The notes: generated from the sequence alone by a model not told the origin. DNA of 64,000 nt from Hirundichthys speculiger (GCA_018398805.1 JAGFBZ010000290.1:2852001-2916000); one strand, 5' to 3'; shown: positions 10,854-23,634, counted from the first letter of the stretch. Numbers and translations are program-made.

Positions 10854-13800
10854 CAGTTAATTCCTCCTCCTCAGGCACAGTCATGGAATCGGTTACTATT
10901 AAAGCTGGATAACTTTGGGCAGCTTCACCTGAAAGGGCACGCGAATGATACGGCTTGAGCAGATTAATATGACAGATTCTAGTTGTTTTTCTTTTATTTG
11001 GCATTTCAACCAGGTAATTTTGTTCCGAAACCTGACGGACAACAGTACATGGACCAAAGAATTTTGCCTGAAATGGGGATTCAACAAGCGGCAACAGAAC
11101 CAAAACCTGGTCGCCAGCACAAAATTTCCGTTGCTCTGCTTTGCGGTCAAACAATGTTTTCATTTTCTTCTGAGAAACTTGTAACTTTTGTTTTGCCATT
11201 TCCCCAGCCTCATAGAGTCTCTGTCGGAAACCATTAACATAAGTAATCAAGTTCGGTGGAGGATCAGTTAACACCCACTGACCGTGCACCACAGCCAAGG
11301 GACCACGGACAGTGTGTGCAAAAACCAGCTCATTGGGACTAAATCCTTTGCTTTCTTGAACCACTTCTCTGGCTGCCAACAAGAGCCATGGTAGACCCTC
11401 CTCCCAATCTGCCTTTAGCTCTGTGCAGTAAGCACGCAGCAACGATTTTAAATGCTGATGAAAGCGCTCCAGTGCCCCTTGGCTCTGTGGATGATATGCA
11501 GAGGCCCTGTTATGCTTTATGTGAAGTTGTTTAAGGACTTGTGCAAACAACCGTGATGTAAAATTTGACCCCTGATCACTCTGTATTATTTTTGGGATCC
11601 CAAACACAGACATAAATTGACTCATGGCCTTAACTACAGATTTTGCAGAGATGGTGCGTAATGGGTAAGCCGCCGGATATCTAGTTGACTGACACATTAC
11701 AGTTAACAAATAAGAACAACCTGACTTAGACCGGGGAAGTGGACCCACACAGTCAATAATCAGATGCTCGAACGGCTGGCTCACTGCAGGTATGGGATAC
11801 AAAGGAGCAGGTTTTATTGTTTGATTAGGTTTACTTGTAACCTGACAAGTGTGACACGTCTTTATATATACTGAAATATCACGTTTTACACGTGGCCAGA
11901 AAAAATGTTGAAGCACCCGATGGTAGGTTTTTTTTACACCCATATGTCCTGCAACATTATCATGAGCTGTCTGAATTACCGATGTCCTAAATTTTGAAGG
12001 CAATACAACTTGCACAACAGGATCACCACTGAAAGTCTCACCATGAGGGGCCCATAATCTCACCAAGAGGTCATCAATAAGGAAATACCCCTGCTTCACT
12101 TTTCCTACCTGAGAGGCAGGCAAAACCAGATCATACAGGTCCTTCAGAGACTGGTCTTCCCTTTGTTCTTTCACCAGCTCTGAACGAGAAACATAAAGAT
12201 CAGTTGGCAGTGACAATACAGTGTTTTTCACATCACAAGAGTTTTCCAAGACTGCCTCACTACCAGCTAGAGCAGCGGTCATTGCACGAGTCACGGCACA
12301 GACTGTGAACACTGCTTGCTCAGACTCAGTGGGTCCCTGTGGGTCTGGAACCACCTGTTGAGAATCAGGGATTTCTGGAGGTTCTATGAATGAAGCACAG
12401 ATCTTAGTCGGTTGTATGGACCTGTCAGATACTTTTACCCTGTCTGGTCTTATGTCATTTGACCACACTCGACCACCTGCCAGGTCATTCCCCAGAATGA
12501 TGTCGACTCCTTCAACCGGCAGTTCAGGGCGGACACCCACCTCAACCTCTCCCTGTACCAGATCACATGACAAGAATATTTTATGCACCGGCACAAACAT
12601 GGTTTGTAGACCCATCCCTCTAACCGGAACACAGCTCCCTGTGTCTGAACTTGGAGAAAAGGGCAAAATGGCCTCCCTTACAAAGGTGTGCAAAGCTCCT
12701 GAATCTCTCAGAATTTTGACTGGAACTTTCTTATCACTCCCAGTTAACATTACAAAACCTTCAGACATGAATGGAGCATAACCCAAATCAATCTCAGAGG
12801 TTTCTATTGGCTTGAAATGCATTTGAAATGGAGCCACAAGTTGTTTGTCACCAAAAGCAGGATTACAAATAGTTGCAGCCAAACCAGCTGACTTCACATG
12901 GGATACTTTATTTTTTCCTTTTAACAAAAGACACTCTTTTTTCCAGTGACCTTTTTGATGGCAATAATTACACACATTTGGATCACTTTTACCATTAGTC
13001 TGTTCTTCCAACTTAGTGAACGAATCTATCTTCTGAAATTTATCTTTATATCGCTCACCAAAGATGCGTTTGTGTGTTAACACATATTCATCAGCCAGCA
13101 CTGCAGCCTCACTGGGACATGTGACTTTGTGTTCATTAATATAGGTAGCAATGTAATCAGGAACAGACTGTTTGAACTGTTCTAGAACAACTAGATCACA
13201 CAATTTGTCAAATGTTTTAACATCAGATGAGGAGCACCAGCGATTAAAATGTGATATCAAATCCCGTGCAAATTCCACATGTGTTTGTTTACCAGACCTT
13301 CGCCAACCCCTAAAGCGTTGCCGATAAGCCTCAGGAACCAACTCATAAGCCTGTAAGACAGTCGATTTTACCACCTTGTAATCTTTACAGTCCTTTGAAG
13401 ACAGAGCAGAATAGACTTCTTGTGCTTTACCTGTAAAGACACACTGCAACATTAAAGTTCGCTCTTCATCAGGCCAGCATTTTAAATCAGCAACACGTTC
13501 AAACAAGCAAAAGAAGGTTCCCACATCACTTTCATTAAACTTTGGCAACAACCTCAAATTACTGGCAACATCAAAACGTGAACCAATGGGTTCCTCATTT
13601 AAAGCAGCTGCAGACACTTTACCTTCCTTAATTAATGCCAATTTTTGCATTTCCAACTCCAATTTCAGTTGTTCCTTCTTATATTTCATCTTTTCAATGT
13701 CCTTTTCATGATCTAATTTCAAAAGCAGCAATTCTTTCTGCTGTTCAAATGTTAATCCAGTCATAGAAATACTTACACCACTCTCACCATTCCCATCCAT

Positions 13801-13983
13801 TAGCACACCAGACTCTTGCAAGTTAGCCTTGATGATACTCTTCAGGTTTTCCTTTGTCCGTCTTTGCTCAACTTCAATAGAGTAATGCTGGGCAATCTTG
13901 ACCAACTGTTCCTTGTTGCATTGCTCCAGCAACTCCTCCAAAGGGGACTGAATGAACTCCTCCACAATGTTAACCATAACCAC
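10783..13983 (-). CDS. gag-pol: Gag-protease-integrase polyprotein of the gypsy element
   Basis: An uninterrupted 1,066-codon ORF. The first about 130 residues contain a lysine- and glutamate-rich coiled-coil-like segment. A capsid-like region follows. The CCHC zinc knuckle CNYCHQKGHWKKEC is at about 336-350. An aspartic protease active site, DSGA, lies near residue 425. Integrase comes next: an HHCC zinc finger (H..H about 671-676, CHTC about 708), then the DDE catalytic triad with D in IIDCVGP (about 740), D in SDQGSNF (about 801) and E in QGALERFH, with the exact D-35-E spacing. A GPY/F-like segment (FFGPCTVV, about 975) ends the domain. All catalytic residues appear intact. The first ATG (13983) follows the leader, with a second Met two codons on. 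Integrase upstream of RT is the striking feature. Confidence 0.93.
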   Translation of the reverse strand: MVMVNIVEEFIQSPLEELLEQCNKEQLVKIAQHYSIEVEQRRTKENLKSIIKANLQESGVLMDGNGESGVSISMTGLTFEQQKELLLLKLDHEKDIEKMKYKKEQLKLELEMQKLALIKEGKVSAAALNEEPIGSRFDVASNLRLLPKFNESDVGTFFCLFERVADLKCWPDEERTLMLQCVFTGKAQEVYSALSSKDCKDYKVVKSTVLQAYELVPEAYRQRFRGWRRSGKQTHVEFARDLISHFNRWCSSSDVKTFDKLCDLVVLEQFKQSVPDYIATYINEHKVTCPSEAAVLADEYVLTHKRIFGERYKDKFQKIDSFTKLEEQTNGKSDPNVCNYCHQKGHWKKECLLLKGKNKVSHVKSAGLAATICNPAFGDKQLVAPFQMHFKPIETSEIDLGYAPFMSEGFVMLTGSDKKVPVKILRDSGALHTFVREAILPFSPSSDTGSCVPVRGMGLQTMFVPVHKIFLSCDLVQGEVEVGVRPELPVEGVDIILGNDLAGGRVWSNDIRPDRVKVSDRSIQPTKICASFIEPPEIPDSQQVVPDPQGPTESEQAVFTVCAVTRAMTAALAGSEAVLENSCDVKNTVLSLPTDLYVSRSELVKEQREDQSLKDLYDLVLPASQVGKVKQGYFLIDDLLVRLWAPHGETFSGDPVVQVVLPSKFRTSVIQTAHDNVAGHMGVKKTYHRVLQHFFWPRVKRDISVYIKTCHTCQVTSKPNQTIKPAPLYPIPAVSQPFEHLIIDCVGPLPRSKSGCSYLLTVMCQSTRYPAAYPLRTISAKSVVKAMSQFMSVFGIPKIIQSDQGSNFTSRLFAQVLKQLHIKHNRASAYHPQSQGALERFHQHLKSLLRAYCTELKADWEEGLPWLLLAAREVVQESKGFSPNELVFAHTVRGPLAVVHGQWVLTDPPPNLITYVNGFRQRLYEAGEMAKQKLQVSQKKMKTLFDRKAEQRKFCAGDQVLVLLPLVESPFQAKFFGPCTVVRQVSEQNYLVEMPNKRKTTRICHINLLKPYHSRALSGEAAQSYPALIVTDSMTVPEEEELTDERVLQPRLRNSETLAKLHTLFG

Positions 13984-14502
13984 TAACCAAATCTAGCAAA
14001 ATAGATAACCAAATTGAGGAATTCTACAAAACTTTGCGTTCTGCAACAAGTGGCCAAAAGAACCGGATTCCCCCCCCGACTGAACTGCCTAGCAGAATCA
14101 ACTAACTAAACTCATCCCTAGTCTTCAGACAGGTACTGGTGGTGGGTTTTTACTCACCGTAGCCCAGCGGTATTGGAGAGCAACTGCACAAACAGCGACC
14201 CCCCAAGAAACCCTGGATGTGATCCCGAGCCAATTGCTCTACCACGGTCCCCGCCACACTCTGAAAAACACCCCTCAACAGACCCTCTAACAGAGCCTGC
14301 TGCTGTGCCTAACAGAGGAGAACACCAGTCAAAATAATGCCACATCAACCACTCTATCACAACCTTTCCACCTCAAAACAATAAGCCTACAAATGGATTA
14401 GATCAAAACCTCCCCAAACTAACAAAACACTACAGTCATGGGTGATACTCCACCCAAAAGCAGCACAAGAGCAGCACCAAACTCATACCACCAAAACCAT
14501 CC

Positions 14503-14514
14503 GACGAGCCCCCA
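14503..14514 (-). other. Primer binding site, tRNA-Pro type
   Basis: Two or three bases downstream of the 5' LTR in the sense direction, the minus strand reads TGGGGGCTCGTC. This equals the first 12 bases of the tRNA-Pro primer site known from murine leukaemia-type retroviruses. The match weakens after position 12. Position next to the LTR supports the role. Confidence 0.8.
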
Positions 14515-14517
14515 CTT

Positions 14518-14810
14518 TGTCACAACCTGGCTCAAGGGTGGGACAAAGTATGGAGACCACACATGACTGTTTAAAGTAAAAGAATTAACTTTATTTAAAT
14601 GAACTAAATTATTAAAGTAGTAAAGAACCAAAGTAAAGTAACCAAACAAACCAAGCAACACAAAGAGGAGACCTACTGAATGCTCAGACACCCATATATA
14701 TAGGTGAGCCTTCACACCAACTCAGGTGTTAGCCATCTCTCCTAATGAGCCACTCACAGTCTCAGAATCCAAAAACAAAAAAATAGGTCAGAGGTCTAGA
14801 GGCTGTCACA
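14518..14810 (-). repeat. 5' LTR of the gypsy element
   Basis: 293 bp, TGTCACAACC..GGCTGTCACA on the plus strand. It is nearly identical to 8737-9217 outside the AT tract. It should contain promoter and polyadenylation signals, but I cannot place a TATA box with confidence. Confidence 0.93.
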
Positions 14811-14814
14811 TGAT
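14811..14814. repeat. Target site duplication TGAT (right)
   Basis: Matches TGAT at 8733-8736 on the other side of the gypsy element. Confidence 0.65.
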
Positions 14815-15717
14815 AGACTTAAAAGTATACTGAAATTGCCCACATAGAGGCACGAGGATATACTGTAGATAATAGAGAATGATCTTTCCCTCCTTTACCA
14901 ACTTAATCATGGTTTGTTCAAGGTTGCAGCACTCAACACCTGCTAGTCTGTGAAAGGAGAATAACTCAGATCTCTTTCAGTCATATTGCCAGTTGTCAGT
15001 TGTTTAAAACATAGATTATGAAGCTTCAGAGTATTGCTGATCATGTCAGGCAAAAACTCAATAAACAGGTTGTTCACAGACAGTGAATATCTCTTATATT
15101 TATCCTTTTTTTATATGTTAATTAGTTATGCTCTTTCCATTTACCAGTGGGAAGTTCAGCATTAAATAATTATCCCCCTTATGGAGCCTGACAAAAGCTG
15201 TAAGCTTTTCCATGGAATGACCATCACCAAAGTTTCATTGGTTCCAAAAGAACAAAGACAAATCCCCGTTAAGCTAAATAAAGACATTTTACTTATGAAT
15301 TAATTTGAAGAAAACAACAACAAAAAAAAACAAAAATAAAAACACAACTATGCCTAAGCCAAAATTATTAGCCCTCTGAGAAAAATCAGTGGTGTAGCCT
15401 ATTTTGACTGACATCGATCTCTTCAGGCAGTTCCGTACAAAATTGGTTTTTTGATTCTTGAGAGATCTGAGCCCTTTTTGCCATGACAAATGATTTCAGC
15501 TCATATGAACTACCTGCCTTTAAAATGAATAACTATAGAAACATCTATGGTGTTAGGAGTCAGTTTTGACCCATATATTTCTCTGATCAGACACTCTGAC
15601 TGTTCCTCTCTTATCTAATCTTTCTGGTTTGACAATAATCATTATTTTAGAAGAATACACTCCATCCCTGGACCTCTGGTTGATGTGGGGTTTAGCAACG
15701 CAGAGGCCCATAGTGTC
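14815..15717. other. No gene recognised; one piggyBac-like TIR motif
   Basis: AT-rich DNA without coding signal. At about 15545-15585 the sequence CATCTATGGTGTTAGGAGTC, then AGTTTTGACCCATATAT, closely matches the internal TIR-like block at about 60461-60500, so a stray piggyBac-like end is present. No partner end was found nearby. Confidence 0.45.
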
Positions 15718-16140
15718 CTAGACAACAGCATTGACGCTGTTGGAACCAACAGCTTTGGGCACCGATGGTGGAGCCTGAGCTGGTGGGGCTTTGCTCTGTG
15801 GAGTAGGCTGAGGAGGTAGAGGGGTACGGCTCTTCTTTGAGGACCAAATCCTTGATCTTGTGATGTCTGGGGTGAGGGGAACCATTTTAATCCCTGATCT
15901 CACCAAGCTTTCAAAGTGATCAGGAAATCTCATGGGTAAAGATGGAGACGTGAACGATGGTGAGCGTCTCTGGAGGGTGTAGATACAGCAGGTGGGTCCC
16001 AGGCCTGTGGTGAAGGTGATGGAGATGCTGCTGCATCTGAATGCTGTGTTTGGGATGCTGGAGGTGCTGTTGATGCTGCAGTGGTTAATTCCTTTGCTGG
16101 GTCTCTGGGTGGCGAGGCAGGAGCTGTCTTCTCGCTCAAT
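15718..16140 (-). pseudogene. Unidentified proline/serine-rich coding-like fragment, frameshifted
   Basis: On the minus strand a Pro/Ser/Ala-rich frame (16139-15930) ends. A second frame then continues with MRFPDHFESLVRSGIKMVPL and a basic, Pro-rich tail (PLPPQPTPQSKAPPAQAPP) to a stop at 15718. The two frames look like one frameshifted protein tail. The segment is much GC-richer than its surroundings and abuts the Tc1 remnant at 16150. I do not recognise the protein; a captured or retrotransposed exon is possible, and chance composition cannot be excluded. Confidence 0.3.
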
Positions 16141-16149
16141 ATTATTTGG

Positions 16150-17375
16150 CCCCTTTACTTTCAGTGCAGCAAACTCACTCCAGAAGTTCAGTGAGGATCT
16201 CTGAATGATCCAGTGTTGTCCTGAATGACTGATGATAATAAATAGAATCCACCTGTGTGTAATCAAGTCTCCGTATAAATGCACCTGCTCTGAAATCGTC
16301 TCAGGGTTCTGTTTAAAGCACAGAGAGCATCATAAAGACCAAGGAACACACCAGGCAGGTCCAAGATACTGTTGTGGAGAAGTTTAAAGCTGGATGTGGA
16401 TACAAAAAGAATTCCCAAACTTTAAACATCTGAAGGAGCACTGTGGAAGCAATTATATTGAAATGGAAGGAGTATCAGACCACTGCAAATCTACCAAGAC
16501 CCGGCCGTCCCTCTAAACTTTCATCTGGAACAGGGAGAAGACTGATCAGAGATGCAGCCAAGAGGCCCACGATCACTCTGGATGAACTGATCTACAGCTG
16601 AGGTGGGACAGTCTGTCCAGAGGACAACAATCAGTCGTACACTGTACAAATCTGGCCTTTATGGAAGAGTGGCAAGAAGAAAGCCATTTCTCAAAGATAT
16701 CCATAAAAAGTCTCATTTAAAGTTTGCCACAAGCCACCAGGGAGACACACCAAACATGTGGAAGAAGGTTATCTGGTCAAATGAAACCAAAATTGAACTT
16801 TTTAGCCACAATGCAAAATGATATGTTTGGCGTAAAAGCAACACAGCTCATCACTCTGAACACACCATCCCCACTGTCATACATGGTGGTGGCAGCATCA
16901 TGATTTGGGCCTGCTTTTCTTCAGCAGGGACAGGGAAGATGGTTAAAATTGATGGGAGGATGGATAGAGCAAATACAGCACCATTCTGGAAGAAAACCTG
17001 TTGGAGTCTACAAAAGACCTAAGACTGGGACGGAGATTTATCTTCCAACAGGACAATGATCCAAAACATGAAGCCAAATCTACAATGGAACAGTTCACAA
17101 ATAAACGTATCCAGGTGTTAGAACGGCCAAGTCAAAGTCCAGACCTGAATCCAATCGAGAATCTGTGGAAAGAGCTGAAGACTGCTGTTCACAAACGCTC
17201 TCCATCCAACCTCACTGAGCTCCAGCTGTTTGGCAAGGAGGAATGATCAAGAATTTCAGTCTCTCAATGTGTAAAACTGATAGAGACAAATCCCAAGAGA
17301 CTTGCAGCTGTAGATGTAGCAAAAGGTGGCGCTACAAAGTATTAATGCAAGGGGGCCAAATAATATTGCATATAT
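16150..17375 (+). mobile_element. Decayed Tc1-like transposon
   Basis: Plus-strand Tc1/mariner element of the type widespread in fish. The 5' noncoding part, the transposase (about 16332-17330), and the start of the 3' noncoding part (GGGGGCCAAATAATATTGCA, about 17350) are recognisable. Neither complete terminal inverted repeat was found: the left end is replaced by the unrelated fragment at 15718-16140, and the right end trails into AT-rich sequence after 17375. Non-autonomous and dead. Confidence 0.9.
16332..17330 (+). pseudogene. Tc1-like transposase pseudogene
   Basis: Cut-and-paste transposase of the Tc1 family, broken several ways. The codon expected to start the protein reads ATA (16332). 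The N-terminal helix-turn-helix region is recognisable in translation (paired-like DNA-binding domain). A frame change occurs near 16590-16600. A frame at 16603-16821 contains TTISRTLYKSGLYGRVARRK and DTPNMWKKVIWSNETKIELF, ending in TGA at about 16819. The segment with [20 protein letters not shown] follows. The last part (17001-17246) has [17 protein letters not shown] and [15 protein letters not shown], which carry the second and third catalytic acidic residues (DDE) of the family. With several stops and frame changes no functional enzyme is possible. Confidence 0.92.
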
Positions 17376-19075
17376 ATATTTTTTTTTCTTTTTCTTTTTT
17401 TGTTATTTTGCACTTTCAACAATATCTTCCCAATTTAGATGAACATTCACTAGCTTCTTTCTGAGTTCCAGGCTGATTCCTTCTCTTACTTCAGCTTGTT
17501 GCTATCACTTATCAAGAATTTAGGAGGACTCTCATTTGTGTTGAAGTGACATGAGCCCTGCTTATGGAGTCCTTTCAGGACCATTCAAATGTTAAGTTTT
17601 AATTTAATTCTGTATGAGGAAAACTTAATTTTAAATGAATAAGAGCCTTCAACATTGAGAATGATTGGAAACTGCTCTTCTATAGCTGTTCTTTTTGCTA
17701 AATGAGCCTTCTCAGCCTTGAAGAAGGTGATTAAATGTGTGAGCAAGTCAGAAATATTAATCTTTTGTTATTTGGAATAATGGAAAGCCCCAAGGTGACA
17801 GGTTGTCTTTCTTTCTTTTATAGTTTTGTTTTTGTTTTTCTTTTTCTATTTATTCCTTGCGAATGAATGTGTCAATGAATGAATGAGCTTTTATGTGTGG
17901 GAAAGGCCTCTCTCCTGAGATGATGTTTGATACAAGTAGCTGTTATCTGTTTATTTTATTTCCTCCTTTTTATTTATATTTTCTCCTTGTCTTCCCTTTC
18001 TCAAAGAGAAACTGCACCACCTGCTAGTCAGTAGTGCTGAGTTTGTCTCAAAAAAAGGGGAAGATTTTTTTTTTCCGCCTGGACTTAGCAAGAACTCATC
18101 CCTTCCCTTTTTCCTTGTCCGAATGAAAACTAGAGTGAGTGTAAAACAAAGGCATAAGGATCCCTTTGTTGGGATTATGTGAAAAGAGAATAGCTCTTGT
18201 TTTGAGGCACTGGCTGAATGTTTCCCCATCTAATTTAATACATGCTTTTGTCCCTCTGAGATGCCCTCTGAGTGTGATTTATTTTTTTCAGATTTTTCTT
18301 TTCTGAAGTGTAAAATTCACTCTCATCAAATAGCTTGGCCATGCTGATATGCTGGTATCTCATACCGTGACAATAGAAGAAGTATTCTGAATAATCCACT
18401 CTGACCTGTGAAATGGCAGGAAAAGCTTTGAAGACCTCTTAACAAGGTCAGTTGTACATTTAATAATTGGTTCAGCACTTCCTTCTATGGTTGGATATAG
18501 TATGGCATGTCTTTGTAAATATACTAATTAGCCATTTTCATAAAATTACAGTAACCATGAATTCTGCAGCATGGTTACACACACATATGTGTTTTCAGTA
18601 TATATAAGGACGTATGTAAAGAGCGGAACAAATGAGTACGTGCCCTTCCAAAGGTTCTAGAGGCCTCAGAATCAAATGGTTTTTGACCCATGACTCCAGG
18701 AAAACATTCATCTATTTACATTTTAGCTACAGATATATTTTGGTCATGTCTGATTTTTATGCAACATATGTGGACGTCGCCTGGTTTATGCGACTTATAA
18801 GGGCTATAACTTCTCACACCGTTATTTCATGTCCCAGTGAATTGTGAGACCCATATATACACAGTATTTTCCAGTATATGTGACTTATGAAGACCAGACA
18901 ACTACAGTGTGAGTATTTAGAACATGGCTTATTTGAAATATCTGCATAATAAGCATAGGTGTATGTTCATCACACTGACCAAGTAATATATAGAAAAATT
19001 TGAAATATATCAGCTATTCATGTTATCATAAGACAGTAATACTGAACTGTTCATGTGTTAACTTGTCCTCTGAGT
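17376..19075. other. No gene recognised
   Basis: AT-rich DNA with T-rich stretches (17371-17400, 17815-17850) and a purine-rich block near 18040-18120. Only short ORFs; no transposon ends recognised. Confidence 0.5.
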
Positions 19076-19078
19076 TGC

Positions 19079-20263
<1,185 letters not shown>

Positions 20264-20652
20264 TAACGTATATGGTTATACATGTGTGTCCTGTGTGTCT
20301 GTGGGTTTTTTGATGACGGCTCCTTACAACATGCCAACAGCTCAAGCAGAAAGGTTTATGCCTGCCGTAATGTAGAGGACAGATGTAAAGTTGTGAATAA
20401 ATCAGTAATTTAGGTAAATAATTTATAATCACTGATGTGAGATTCAGACCTGATACTAGAATAGGATTCCAAAAATTTGAAGTCAAACACAGAACAGAAT
20501 TGCTGTTTTTCAGTGATTCTGCTCCGTACAGGGCACATTTTAAGAGAAAAGTGTTAGTAAGTTGGCTGCATTTATGAGATTTTTGGTTTACTTGAAGGTT
20601 TTACTTGAAGGTTTTAAAATTACATATAGTTGCACAGTCAGTTGCGATCAAG

Positions 20653-21768
20653 ATGGCGGCGCGCACAGTCGCAGCGGCCCAGCGCTCCTCAACTTTCGGC
20701 AGCTTTTTACTTTTTTTACTACTTGTTACGTGTTTGTTTACATCTCTACTTGCCTCAAGAGTGCAATATAGTAGAGCGGAACTGCTGACCGCGGCAGTAA
20801 ACGCTTTTTGCACACATATGGACTTAAACCTCTGGAATACTATTTTCCCGGAGATACGACGATTGCCGAGTGAAACCAGCTTCACCCACCCCCCATTGAA
20901 GTGGCGTAGGCGGCGCAGGCACAGAAAGCAGAAGCGGGGCAAGAGAGGGGGGCTAGCGGCCAAGCTAAAGGCTAACCCCCACAGACCAGTCATACCTAGC
21001 CTCTTTCTTACCAACTCCCGGTCGCTTTACAACAAGATGGACGAGATACGACTGCGGATTACTTCTCACAAACTGGAATACTGTGTCTTGATTGTCACGG
21101 AGTCCTGGCTGGATCATAACATACCCGACGCGGCGATCCAGCTGGCGGGCCGCGCTGTTTACAGAGCCGACCGAACAACAAACTCCGGTAAGAGCAAAGG
21201 AGGAGGACTTTGTGTATACATTGATAACCGATGGTGCACTAATGTGACTGTTAAAGACACCCACTGCTCTCCGGACATTGAATACATGATGCTGCAGTGC
21301 CGACCCTTTTTTCTGTGCAGAGAGTTCACATCGGTGGTAATTATTGCTGTCTACGTGCCTCCGCAAGCTAATGCTAAAGACTCCATGGAGGCGCTACAGC
21401 TCACCATCAACCAGCATTTGGCTGCGCAAGCAGACAGTGTAATTATCGTGGCAGGAGATTTTAACCACGCCAACTTGAAGTCTGTCCTGCCCAAATTCCA
21501 CAAATATGTGAACTTTCCCACCAGAGAGAAAAACATTTTAGACCAGGTGTACTGCAACATCTCCAACGCCTACAAAGCCAGCCCTTTGCCTCATCTGGGT
21601 CTCTCCGACCATCTGTCCCTCTCCCTCATCCCTGCGTACAAACCACTGATCTGTAGACAAAAACCAGCTACAAGGACAGTCAAAGTCTGGACTGAGGAAG
21701 CCACTTCAGCCCTGCAAGACTGCTTTGAGGTCACAGATTGGGGAGTTTTGCAGAGGGGACAGACCTGA
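20653..21768 (+). pseudogene. LINE endonuclease domain
   Basis: Apurinic-endonuclease-like domain that nicks target DNA for target-primed reverse transcription. Motifs in order: FLTNSRSLYNKMDEIRLR, VTESWLD, the GGGLCVYID strand, AVYVPPQA, the catalytic AGDFNHA (about 21452), and the LGLSDHLSL histidine motif (about 21595). I chose ATG 20653 (AAGATGGCGGC, good Kozak) over the in-frame ATG 48 nt upstream. Residues about 16-37 form an unexpected hydrophobic stretch (FLLFLLLVTCLFTSLL) followed by a basic arginine-rich segment. The frame ends at a TGA inside sequence that continues as the RT linker in another frame, so a one-base deletion near 21747 is likely. Confidence 0.9.
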
Positions 21769-22943
21769 ATGGCCACACATCTGCAGTACTGGACTACATC
21801 AGCTTTTGTACTGAGAATGTGACAGAGAGCAAAACTGTTAAAGTGTTCCCCAACCAGAAACCATGGCTCAATAGCGAAGTGAAGACCCTGCTCAAAGCAC
21901 GTGATACTGCTTTTAGATCTGGGGATCCACAAAGCTACAAAAACGCACGGAAGAACCTGCGGAGAGGAATTATAAAGGCCAAGCGCAGTTACCAGCAGCG
22001 CATCGAGGCCCACTTCAACAGCAACAACTCCAGAGGCATGTGGCAGGGGATTAAGACACTGACTGGCTACAACAACAACACAACAGCCACAACCTCACCA
22101 GACAGCACCCTCCCAGACACACTGAACCAGTTCTTCGCTCGCTTCGACCGTCACAGCAGGAACTCAGACACCCTCCCTGTTCCACCAACCAAAAACGACC
22201 TGCTTCAGCTGCAGCCACATCAGGTCAGGGCCACCCTGCGCAGAGTCAACGTGAGGAAAGCACCCGGCCCAGATGGTGTCCCCGGGCGTGTACTCAAGGC
22301 CTGCGCGGACCAGCTCGCAGAGGTATTCACCACCATCTTCAACCTCTCGCTTCTGCAGTCTGTGGTTCCTGCCTGCCTCAAATCAGCCACCATTGATCCG
22401 ATACCAAAGAGGAACACAGTGAACTGCCTGAATGACTACCGCCCAGTTGCTCTCACCCCCATCATCACTAAATGTTTTGAGAGACTTATCCTCCCCTTCA
22501 TCAGGTCTGCCATCCCTGCTGACCTCGACCAACATCAGTTTGCGTACAGAGCGAACAGGTCGACAGAGGATGCTGTCATAACGGCGACCCACACAGCCCT
22601 CACTCACCTGGACCAGAGCAACACCTACGTGAGGATGCTGTTTGTGGACTTCAGCTCAGCATTTAATACAGTTATCCCCCAGAAACTGGTCTTGAAACTG
22701 AGCAACTTGGGCATCGGCAGTTCACTGTGTGCATGGATATTGGACTTCCTCAGGAACAGACCCAGCAGGTGTCAGGATGGGAGATCGCACCTCTTCCACA
22801 CTCATCCTGAACACCGGAACACCACAGGGGTGTGTCCTCAGCCCTCTCCTCTTCTCACTCTTCACCCACGACTGCTCCCCCATCCACCCCACAAACACCA
22901 TCGTCAAGTTTGCGGACGACACCACCATTGTAGAACTGATTAG
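21738..22943 (+). pseudogene. LINE reverse transcriptase, N-terminal two-thirds
   Basis: Continues the endonuclease ORF after a frame change. It contains the linker ([20 protein letters not shown]), the RT fingers ([16 protein letters not shown]), [19 protein letters not shown], and the first catalytic block [13 protein letters not shown] (about 22645). After NRPS (about 22765) the frame turns into nonsense while the true RT continues in the frame that opens at 22729. One small net indel near 22766-22780 accounts for this. The ORF start at 21738 is only the first Met after the frameshift, not a real start. Confidence 0.92.
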
Positions 22944-23634
22944 GAATAACAATGAGTCAGCCTACAGGGAGGAGGTCGAACACTTGACTGACTGGTGCTC
23001 CAACAACAACCTGGTCCTCAACACAGCCAAAACCAAGGAAATCATTTTGGATTTCAGGAAATCCAAAAAGACGGTGCTCCCCACCCTTTCCATTAAAGGA
23101 GAGGAGGTTGAGAGGGTGGAGAGCTTCAAGTTCCTTGGAGTTCATATATCGGCCGACCTCACCTGGGCTGTCCACACAACGTACCAGGTGAGGAAAGCCC
23201 ATCAGCGTCTTTACTTCCTCAGGAAGCTGAAGCAGGCTCACCTCCCCCGCCCCCTGCTGGTTAATTTCTACAGGGCATCCATCGAGTCCATCCTGACCTA
23301 CTGCTGTACAGTGTGGTTCACCAGCTGCACTGCCAAGGACAGGAAGGACCTGCAGCGGGTGGCGAGGACGGCGGAGACAATCATTGGGACCACACTTCCC
23401 CCCCTCAGAGACATTTACACTGGCCGACTGAAAAAGAAGGCCAGAAACATCAGCACAGATCCCTCACACCCCGGTTATGCCCTATTCTGCCCCCTTCCCT
23501 CTGGAAAGAGATTCCGCTCTCTCAAAGCCAGAACTACAAGACTCATTAACAGCTTCTTCCCCCAGGCCGTCAATCAAAGCCCATCACCCCCCACCCCCCA
23601 CTCTAAGACTGACAATGGTCACACTCACCACTAA
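22729..23634 (+). pseudogene. LINE reverse transcriptase, palm/thumb and C-terminus
   Basis: Third frame segment of the same polyprotein. It holds the [20 protein letters not shown] block and the catalytic FADDTT box (about 22908-22925), followed by the thumb motifs WCSNNNLVLNTAKTKE and ESFKFLGVHIS. The C-terminal region runs SILTYCCTVWFTSCTAKDR to PSHPGYALFCPLPSGKRFRS, typical of fish L2-like elements, and stops at 23632-23634. Together with the upstream segments this gives a complete endonuclease-RT protein apart from the two frame breaks, so the copy is probably not ancient. Confidence 0.92.

Noticed and set aside
12386..12781. 131-codon plus-strand ORF
   Set aside because: Antisense shadow of the gypsy gag-pol frame.
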